Source: Verrucomicrobiia bacterium (GTDB lineage Bacteria > Verrucomicrobiota > Verrucomicrobiia > Limisphaerales > Palsa-1400). Taken from it: a stretch of 5,080 nucleotides of DNA. Made by a program: the position numbers and the translations under genes. Positions 1 to 5,080 of this stretch are shown here, in pieces; the stretch's first letter is position 1, and each line of letters starts with the position of its first letter. A model generated the notes under the pieces. That model was not told the DNA's origin. It saw only the letters and a list, made by a program, of their open reading frames with translations, and searched no databases. The stretch is taken from the NCBI GenBank assembly GCA_025934545.1, contig JAICXV010000245.1, positions 1-5,080 on the forward strand, read 5' to 3'.

Positions 1-100
1 CCTGACCGCTGACGTAGATCCAGCCATCGGCTTCCACCGCGGCGGAATAAGCGCCGGTTGTTTTCTCTTTTTCAGGATCGCGGATTTCGTTCTTTGGCAT
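1..100 (-). CDS. RidA/YjgF/UK114-family protein, N-terminal fragment (cut by window edge)
   Basis: Reading the minus strand from the ATG at 100-98 gives 33 codons with no stop before the window edge. The fragment has an N-terminal charged stretch, then TGAYSAAVEADGWIYVSGQ at residues 15-33. This matches the start of RidA-family proteins, where a G-x-YS-x-AV segment is followed by the beta-strand ending in SGQ. Family members act in the cytosol as trimers. The best-known ones hydrolyse reactive enamine/imine intermediates released by PLP enzymes, but many paralogues have other or unknown roles. The arginine that marks true RidA deaminases lies beyond the visible part, so the subgroup cannot be assigned. 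The start is well fixed: an in-frame TAA lies at 112-110 and no other start codon comes between. No clear Shine-Dalgarno sequence precedes it. The gene is divergent from the CLC gene and probably unrelated to it. Confidence 0.8.
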   Translation of the reverse strand, partial: MPKNEIRDPEKEKTTGAYSAAVEADGWIYVSGQ

Positions 101-117
101 AACGCGAAATTAACAGA

Positions 118-150
118 GTCGAACGCGGCAGCAAGCGCATGTTGTTCGAC
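118..150. repeat. Perfect 7-bp inverted repeat in the divergent intergenic region
   Basis: GTCGAAC at 118-124 is the exact reverse complement of GTTCGAC at 144-150, separated by 19 bases. A second short pair, GCG at 125-127 with CGC at 136-138, directly continues the stem on the left side, leaving a five-base bulge on the right. It sits between the divergent RidA-like and CLC genes, where an operator could serve either gene. No T-tract follows on either strand, so it is not a typical intrinsic terminator. A 7-bp match can also arise by chance, so a regulatory role is only a suggestion. Confidence 0.3.
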
Positions 151-218
151 GATGGGTCATGCTATTCCAAAATCCCAATTGCCAATGCAACGGAGCGCCT
201 GCACAGTGAACATTTAGT

Positions 219-2006
219 GTGATGAATATGCGCTTCTGGCCGAAGGACCTTCCTAAAATCTGGGAAAGCACCACGTTTCTGCGCAAATGGGGTTTTCTGG
301 GAGTCATTATTGGAATTGGCGCTGGCCTTGGAGCGCTGGCTCTCATTTATGCCGTCCATTTGTTCGACCAACTTCTCATCAGCGGTCTAGTTGGTTACTC
401 ATCGCCGCTTCCCGGCGGCGAAGGCGGCGTCGCGCAATACACATTTCACATCAGTCGTCCGTGGTTGCTTCCGATCGTAACAGGCCTCGTTGGTCTGGTT
501 GGAGGGTTTCTAACTTGGAAATTCGCGCCTGAAACTGCCGGTATCGGCACGAACGCCGCGATTGCGGCGTTTCATCGAAACGAAAAACTCAAACCCCAGA
601 CGGCCTTTTTTAAATTGCTGACGTCCGCGCTTACTATCGGTGGCGGATTATGTTCCGGCCGTGAAGGGCCCATTGCGCAAATCGGCGCGGCGACGGGAGC
701 GAGTATTGGTGATCTTCTTAAGTTTACTCAGCGCGAACGCAACATTGCGTTGGCCGCTGGATTGGGCGCAGGCATCGCCGCGGTGTTCAAAGCGCCTTTG
801 GCCGGCGCCATCATTGGGGCGGAAATATTTTACACGGAAGATTTTGAAGTCGAAGCGTTGGTGCCGGGACTTATTGCTTCAGTTGTCGGTTATACTATCG
901 TTGGGTGCACTATTGGTTTTCAACCTGTGTTCACCTTGCCCGGCGGCGCGGCGGAATTCCAAAATCCTCTCGCACTTCTTTTCTACGCGGTGCTTGGCGG
1001 CGGCTGCGCGGTGCTTGCGCGTTTCCTGGTCGCATTTTATGCGCGCGTTGCAGCTTATTTTCGGCGGTTTCCTTTGTGGCTTGCGGCGTGCATTGGAGGT
1101 GCTGCCACCGGTCTTATCGGATTGTTAGTTCCATCGGTTGTCGGCACTGGTTATGGCTGGGCGCAATTTGCTATTAGTCAAAATACAGAGTTGCTTCCAC
1201 CTGCGATGCTTCTTATTGCCGCCGTGGCGGAGATTGTTGCATCGTCACTGACGCTTGGCTCTGGAAATTCCGGCGGCATTTTCGGCCCCTCGGTCGTGAC
1301 CGGTGGAATGTTTGGCGGGGCTTTTGGCTATGCCGTGCACGATCTTTTTCCATCGATTGAACCGCACCCCGGCAACTTCGCCATCGTCGGAATGATGGCG
1401 TTTTTCTCGGCTGCAGCCAAAGCGCCGATTTCGACTCTGATCATGATATCCGAAATGACGGGCGGTTACGGTCTTCTTGCTCCGGCGATGTTTGCGGTCG
1501 TCACAGCTTCGGCGCTTTCCGGCAGACGCACGATTTTTCCAGCACAGGTGCGCAGCCGATTGCAATCGCCTGCTCATGCCGATGAATTTGAGCCGATTGC
1601 GCTGCGCCACGTCAAAGTCGCCGATGTGATGCTCGCGCTGCCGATCGCGGTCAACGTCAACAGTTCGATTGCCGACGCAGTAAATCTGATGGGCGATTAC
1701 GGGCTCGCCAGCCTTCCTGTGGTCGATGGCTCGAAACTTTGCGGTCGAATTACTTTGATGGCGACACATCGCGTTCCGGAACTCCAACGTCAGGCCGCGC
1801 CGGTCAAAGATATTATGTTCAATGAGTGGGATGTGGCATTTCCAGAAGAAGACCTTTTCACGATCCTGAAGCGATTTGCCGCGCGCGACGTGGGCAATCT
1901 CGCCGTCGTCGACAAACAAAAGCCGGGTTGCCCAATCGGTCTGATTACACGTTCGGGGCTTTGGGCCGCGCTTGAAACTGCCAAACACAAAACTTCCCAA
2001 ATCTGA
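219..2006 (+). CDS. CLC-family chloride channel/transporter with two C-terminal CBS domains
   Basis: This 595-residue inner-membrane protein moves chloride or similar anions, as a channel or a proton-coupled exchanger. Residues about 25-450 form the CLC membrane domain, with many Gly-rich hydrophobic helices. Visible motifs are GREGP at 147-151 with the gating glutamate E149, KAPLAG just before E202, and GGIFGP at 352-357, matching the GxFxP anion-binding loop. The usual GSGIP loop reads GIGTN (108-112). The position of the internal proton glutamate (E203 in the E. coli protein) appears to be I203, and the pore tyrosine appears to be F440 (TIFPAQ). CBS domains occupy about 464-517 and 529-590. 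In both, the acidic residue of the [S/T]-x-x-[D/N] ribose contact is missing (ITLMA, ITRSG), so nucleotide binding is doubtful. An in-frame TGA at 207-209 limits the start to GTG 219, ATG 222 or ATG 228. No strong ribosome binding site separates them, and ATG 222 is as likely as GTG. Family assignment is secure; transport mode is not. Confidence 0.95.
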   Translation: MMNMRFWPKDLPKIWESTTFLRKWGFLGVIIGIGAGLGALALIYAVHLFDQLLISGLVGYSSPLPGGEGGVAQYTFHISRPWLLPIVTGLVGLVGGFLTWKFAPETAGIGTNAAIAAFHRNEKLKPQTAFFKLLTSALTIGGGLCSGREGPIAQIGAATGASIGDLLKFTQRERNIALAAGLGAGIAAVFKAPLAGAIIGAEIFYTEDFEVEALVPGLIASVVGYTIVGCTIGFQPVFTLPGGAAEFQNPLALLFYAVLGGGCAVLARFLVAFYARVAAYFRRFPLWLAACIGGAATGLIGLLVPSVVGTGYGWAQFAISQNTELLPPAMLLIAAVAEIVASSLTLGSGNSGGIFGPSVVTGGMFGGAFGYAVHDLFPSIEPHPGNFAIVGMMAFFSAAAKAPISTLIMISEMTGGYGLLAPAMFAVVTASALSGRRTIFPAQVRSRLQSPAHADEFEPIALRHVKVADVMLALPIAVNVNSSIADAVNLMGDYGLASLPVVDGSKLCGRITLMATHRVPELQRQAAPVKDIMFNEWDVAFPEEDLFTILKRFAARDVGNLAVVDKQKPGCPIGLITRSGLWAALETAKHKTSQI

Positions 2007-2020
2007 CCGTTGATTGTTCA

Positions 2021-2054
2021 GGGTGCGAGGCGCGATGGGACGCGAGTGCATCCC
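2021..2054 (+). terminator. Imperfect hairpin after the CLC gene, possible weak terminator
   Basis: Fourteen bases after the CLC stop codon, GGGTGC (2021-2026) can pair with GCA-CCC (2048-2054, one bulged T). Inside it CGCG (2031-2034) pairs with CGCG (2041-2044) around an ATGGGA loop. The two stems are separated by a mismatched internal loop. No run of T follows immediately; the nearest is CCCTTTTATT about 15 bases further on. It is therefore a poor intrinsic terminator and may be chance structure. It is the only candidate for separating the CLC gene from the DUF4404-dnaE pair. Confidence 0.2.
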
Positions 2055-2104
2055 TTGTTCCGCTTCCCTTTTATTACAAATCCGCTAGGTTGCTCTACGC
2101 ATCT

Positions 2105-2437
2105 ATGCTTGAGGACACGCTCTCGAAACTCGAAACCCGAATCCAAAACGCCGGCACGTTGCGCGACGATAATCGCGCGGAATTGCTGCAACTTATTTCG
2201 CAACTGAAACGCGAAGTGGGTGGTCTGTCAAAAACCCACCAGGAGCAGGCGGAAAGTATCGCCGGGTTCGCGGAACTCTCCACGCACGAAGCAATGCGCG
2301 AGACCAGAAATCCAGAGGCGCTCAAACATTCCACGGAAGGCCTGGCGTCGTCGGTTGACGAATTTGAAAAGACGCACCCGCAACTTGTCGCGGTCGTGAA
2401 CCGCATTGCCACGACGCTTTCGAACATGGGTATTTGA
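2105..2437 (+). CDS. DUF4404-family small helical protein
   Basis: This 110-residue protein is soluble, highly charged and predicted almost entirely helical, with no signal peptide or membrane segment. Residues 1-40 look like a helical hairpin (leucine-rich, with the break at NAGTLRDDNRAEL, 15-27). Residues about 78-110 carry the strongest family signature: an acidic helix ending in FEKTHPQLVAVVNRIATTLSNMGI-like sequence, with the HP pair at 91-92 and a C-terminal LSNMGI. This closely resembles the C-terminus of DUF4404 proteins as I remember them. The function of that family is not known, and nothing here shows catalytic residues. The start is taken as ATG 2105. A TTG at 2090 would add five residues, but it is a rarer start codon and the family typically begins close to the first helix. 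No strong Shine-Dalgarno is visible. The stop lies two bases before dnaE, so the two genes are very likely one transcript. Confidence 0.8.
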   Translation: MLEDTLSKLETRIQNAGTLRDDNRAELLQLISQLKREVGGLSKTHQEQAESIAGFAELSTHEAMRETRNPEALKHSTEGLASSVDEFEKTHPQLVAVVNRIATTLSNMGI

Positions 2438-2439
2438 CA

Positions 2440-5080
2440 ATGTCGCACGCCGATTTCGTCCATCTGCATTTGCACACCGAGTATTCGTTGCTCGATGGCG
2501 CATGCCGGTTGGACCGATTGATGGAGCGCGCGCATGACTTGAAATTTTCATCGGTCGCAATGACCGATCACGGCGTGCTTTACGGCGCGGTTGATTTTTA
2601 TCAGGCGGCGATGGACAAAGGTATCAAGCCGATCATCGGCTGCGAAGTCTATGTTGCGCCGGGCAAACATACGGAAAAGAAAACGGCCGCCGGCGGGCGG
2701 GACGTCTACAATCACCTCGGGATTTTGGCGAAGGACGAAGTGGGATATCGAAATTTGGTCAAGCTCGTCACGATCGCGCATCTCGACGGTTATTATTACA
2801 AACCGCGCATCGATAAAGAATTGCTCGCGCAATATAAGGAAGGGCTGATCGTGCTGTCGGGCTGCATGAAGAGCGAGATTTCGCAGCTCATTCGCGATGA
2901 TCAGTTGCAAAAAGCGCGCGAGGCGATCGATTGGTATAAGCAGACATTGGGGCCGGAAAATTTTTATCTCGAAATCCAAAATCACGGCATCGCCGAGCAA
3001 GCGAAAATCGCGAAGCAATTGGTGCAGTGGCACAAAGATTTTGGCCTCAAGCTCGTCGCTACGAACGACGTTCACTACGTCAACAAAGCTGATTCGCATG
3101 CGCACGATTGTTTGATCTGCATCGGCACGCAAACGCAGCTCGCCGATCCGAAACGCATGACGTATCAGCCGGAGCAATTCTATTTGCGTTCGGCTGAAGA
3201 GATGAAGGCGCGATTCAGCGAATTGCCCGACGCGGTGAAAAACACGTTGGAAGTTGCCGAGAAATGCAACGTGCAGATCGAGCTGAACAAAAAGTTTTAT
3301 TATCCAGCGTTTACGCCGCCCGCGGGAAAGACGCGTGAAGGTTTGTTGCGTGAGTTACTCGCCGAAGGTTTGCAGCGCCGTTACTCAATGCGCGCGCGCG
3401 TTGAAGGGGAACAATTCATTGTCGAGAGCGTGGACGATCCTTCGCGCTTGCCGCCGGGTTACGCGGATGCCGCAGCCGGAACGAAAGCAGTGCTCGACCG
3501 GTTGCAGACGGAACTGAAAGTCATCGAGAAAACCGGGTTTATTTCCTACTTCCTGATCGTTGGCGATTTTGTGCGTTATGGGCGCAGCATCGGTGTTTCC
3601 TGTGTCGCGCGCGGATCTGCTGCCGGATCGATTGTTACTTATCTTTTGGAAATTTCGAACGTTGACCCGATTCGATACGGCCTGCTGTTCGAACGGTTCC
3701 TCAATCCTGAACGCGTCAATCCGCCTGATATCGATATCGACTTCGCCGACGACCGGCGCGCGGACGTCATCCAATACGTCCGCGAAAAATACGGGCACGA
3801 ATCCGTCGCGCAAATTATCACGTTCGGCACGATGGGCGCGAAATCGGTTGTGCGCGATGTCGGGCGGGTGATGGGTTTGAGCTACGGCGAATGCGATCGG
3901 CTCGCGAAAATGATTCCGAACGAATTGAAGATGACGCTTAAAAAAGCGATCGAACAATCGCCGGAATTAAAGACTGCTTACGAAACGGAAGAGACGACGC
4001 GCGAACTCATTGACACCGCTTTCATTCTCGAAGATTTAACGCGCAATGCGTCGGTTCACGCGGCGGGTGTCGTGATCGGTGATCAGCCGTTGGTTAATTT
4101 GCTGCCGCTGAAAAAGGACGAAGACGGCACCATCGTCACGCAATATGCGATGGGACCGGTCGGTGATCTGGGTTTGCTCAAGATGGATTTTCTTGGGCTG
4201 AAGACGTTGACCGTCATTCGTAATACGGTCGAACTGGCTCGGCAAACTCACGGCGTGACGATCGATATCGACAAGCTTCCGCTCGATGACAAGAACACTT
4301 ACGACCTGCTCAACAAAGCGAATACGATCGGTATCTTCCAGTTGGAATCGGGCGGCATGCGCGATTTGTGTCGCAAGTTCCAGATCAGTTCGGTTGAACA
4401 CATCACGGCGCTGGTTGCTCTGTATCGGCCTGGTCCAATGGACCTGATTCCCGACTTTATCAAACGGCGTCATGGCGAAGTTAAAATTGAATATGAACAT
4501 CCGTTGCTCGAGCCGATTGCCAAAGAGACTTACGGCGTTTTGATTTATCAGGAACAGGTCATGCAAGCGGCGCAGTTGCTGGCCGGTTACACGCTTGGCG
4601 GCGCGGATTTGTTGCGCCGCGCCATGGGTAAAAAGAAGGCCGAGGAAATGGCCAAGCACCGCAAGATTTTCGTCGAAGGCGCGGCGAAGGTGAACAATAT
4701 CCCGGCGCAAAAGGCTAACCAGATTTTCGATTTGCTGGAAAAATTCGCGGGTTACGGTTTCAACAAGTCGCACGCCGCCGCTTATGCCATCGTCGCATAT
4801 CAAACCGCGTATCTGAAAGCGAACTACACGGTTGAGTTTCTCAGCGCGATGATGACGAACGACATGAGCGACACGTCGAAGCTCACGATTCTCATCAATG
4901 AAGCAAAGCAATTCGGCGTGGAAGTGATGGGGCCCGATGTGAACGAGAGCGGTGTGCATTTTACTCCGGCTAAATCGCAGACGGACGGAAAATCCGCGAT
5001 ACGTTTTGGTTTGGCGGCGATAAAAGGAATTGGCGAAGCGGCGGTTCAGACGATTTTGGATGCGCGGGGCAAAGCCGGCA
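2440..5080 (+). CDS. dnaE: DNA polymerase III alpha subunit, DnaE type (3' end outside window)
   Basis: This is the catalytic subunit of the replicative DNA polymerase. The frame is open from ATG 2440 to the window edge, 880 codons of an expected 1,100-1,200. Residues 1-about 275 form the PHP domain, beginning [16 protein letters not shown]. Its metal ligands all appear present: H10, H12, D19, H44, E69, H92, C142, D210 and H212. The C-family polymerase core follows: RGSAAGS (391-397), the catalytic PDIDIDF motif (429-435, with D432 and D434 the likely metal-binding aspartates), VHAAGVVI from 539, KMDFLGL with the third aspartate D583, [12 protein letters not shown] from 662, YQEQVM (703-708), RRAMGKKK (726-733) and [12 protein letters not shown] from 771. 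The helix-hairpin-helix, OB-fold, clamp-binding and tau-binding parts are wholly or partly beyond the edge. A stretch at about 317-350 looks like an insertion relative to common DnaE proteins. The start sits two bases after the DUF4404 stop, with only a weak GGG (2428-2430) as ribosome binding site, suggesting translational coupling. No frameshift or internal stop was found. Confidence 0.97.
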   Translation, partial: MSHADFVHLHLHTEYSLLDGACRLDRLMERAHDLKFSSVAMTDHGVLYGAVDFYQAAMDKGIKPIIGCEVYVAPGKHTEKKTAAGGRDVYNHLGILAKDEVGYRNLVKLVTIAHLDGYYYKPRIDKELLAQYKEGLIVLSGCMKSEISQLIRDDQLQKAREAIDWYKQTLGPENFYLEIQNHGIAEQAKIAKQLVQWHKDFGLKLVATNDVHYVNKADSHAHDCLICIGTQTQLADPKRMTYQPEQFYLRSAEEMKARFSELPDAVKNTLEVAEKCNVQIELNKKFYYPAFTPPAGKTREGLLRELLAEGLQRRYSMRARVEGEQFIVESVDDPSRLPPGYADAAAGTKAVLDRLQTELKVIEKTGFISYFLIVGDFVRYGRSIGVSCVARGSAAGSIVTYLLEISNVDPIRYGLLFERFLNPERVNPPDIDIDFADDRRADVIQYVREKYGHESVAQIITFGTMGAKSVVRDVGRVMGLSYGECDRLAKMIPNELKMTLKKAIEQSPELKTAYETEETTRELIDTAFILEDLTRNASVHAAGVVIGDQPLVNLLPLKKDEDGTIVTQYAMGPVGDLGLLKMDFLGLKTLTVIRNTVELARQTHGVTIDIDKLPLDDKNTYDLLNKANTIGIFQLESGGMRDLCRKFQISSVEHITALVALYRPGPMDLIPDFIKRRHGEVKIEYEHPLLEPIAKETYGVLIYQEQVMQAAQLLAGYTLGGADLLRRAMGKKKAEEMAKHRKIFVEGAAKVNNIPAQKANQIFDLLEKFAGYGFNKSHAAAYAIVAYQTAYLKANYTVEFLSAMMTNDMSDTSKLTILINEAKQFGVEVMGPDVNESGVHFTPAKSQTDGKSAIRFGLAAIKGIGEAAVQTILDARGKAG

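Noticed and set aside
142..168. Possible promoter for the CLC gene: TTGTTC, 15 bases, TGC-TATTCC
   Set aside because: Both boxes match the sigma-70 consensus at only about half of positions and the spacer is short, so it is not supported beyond chance.
1245..2051. Open frame of 268 codons on the minus strand over the 3' part of the CLC gene
   Set aside because: It overlaps the CBS and pore region of a clear CLC gene, and its composition is Arg/His-rich and low in hydrophobic order, as expected for an antisense shadow.
2055..2077. Possible promoter for the DUF4404-dnaE pair: TTGTTC and TATTAC
   Set aside because: The spacing of 11 bases is far too short for a sigma-70 promoter.
2548..3177. 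Open frame of 209 codons on the minus strand over the PHP domain of dnaE
   Set aside because: It is antisense to conserved PHP motifs and has no recognisable domain or plausible start context.
3389..3400. Alternating TGCGCGCGCGCG tract, possible slippage or Z-DNA site
   Set aside because: It is short, keeps the dnaE frame (Met-Arg-Ala-Arg-Val) and is likely just Arg/Ala codon choice in the insertion.
3727..3738. Perfect 12-bp palindrome GATATCGATATC
   Set aside because: It is produced by alternating Asp and Ile codons of the catalytic PDIDIDF motif, so protein constraint explains it.
4036..4959. Long open frame of 307 codons on the minus strand inside dnaE
   Set aside because: It is antisense to a secure dnaE frame with all conserved motifs, its translation resembles no family I know, and biased third-position codon use readily creates such shadows.

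Overview
The window looks like ordinary bacterial chromosome: moderate GC, a little above 50% by eye, densely coded, with no mobile element, CRISPR array, rRNA or tRNA that I can see. The protein sequences suggest a Gram-negative-type environmental bacterium. The replicative polymerase has an intact PHP metal site and an ARGSAAGS motif instead of the usual GRGS, and it sits beside a DUF4404 protein. From general knowledge this fits the Planctomycetes-Verrucomicrobia-Chlamydiae group, most likely Verrucomicrobiota. That placement is an inference by eye, not a search result.

Layout, left to right. At the left edge is the N-terminal third or less of a RidA/YjgF-family enamine deaminase on the minus strand (1-100), running off the window. 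A divergent intergenic region of 118 bases (101-218) follows and carries a perfect 7-bp inverted repeat. Next, on the plus strand, is a complete CLC-family chloride channel/transporter with two C-terminal CBS domains (219-2006). A gap of 98 bases contains one imperfect hairpin. After it come a small helical DUF4404 protein (2105-2437) and, only two bases after its stop codon, the replicative DNA polymerase III alpha subunit gene dnaE (2440 onward). dnaE stays open to the right edge: 880 codons are visible, and the C-terminal part is outside the window. It is the largest gene here.

How the genes relate: the DUF4404 gene and dnaE are almost certainly co-transcribed and probably translationally coupled. 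The CLC gene points the same way, but its 98-base gap makes it less certain as an operon member, and its function (anion transport) is unrelated to replication. The RidA gene is divergent and independent.

I do not see a convincing new biological system. The points worth a second look are modest: a CLC protein whose ion-path residues (the serine of GSGIP, the internal proton glutamate and the pore tyrosine) are all replaced while the gating glutamate is kept; a polymerase with a complete predicted PHP nuclease site and a lineage-like insertion; and a protein of unknown function tightly coupled to the essential polymerase gene.
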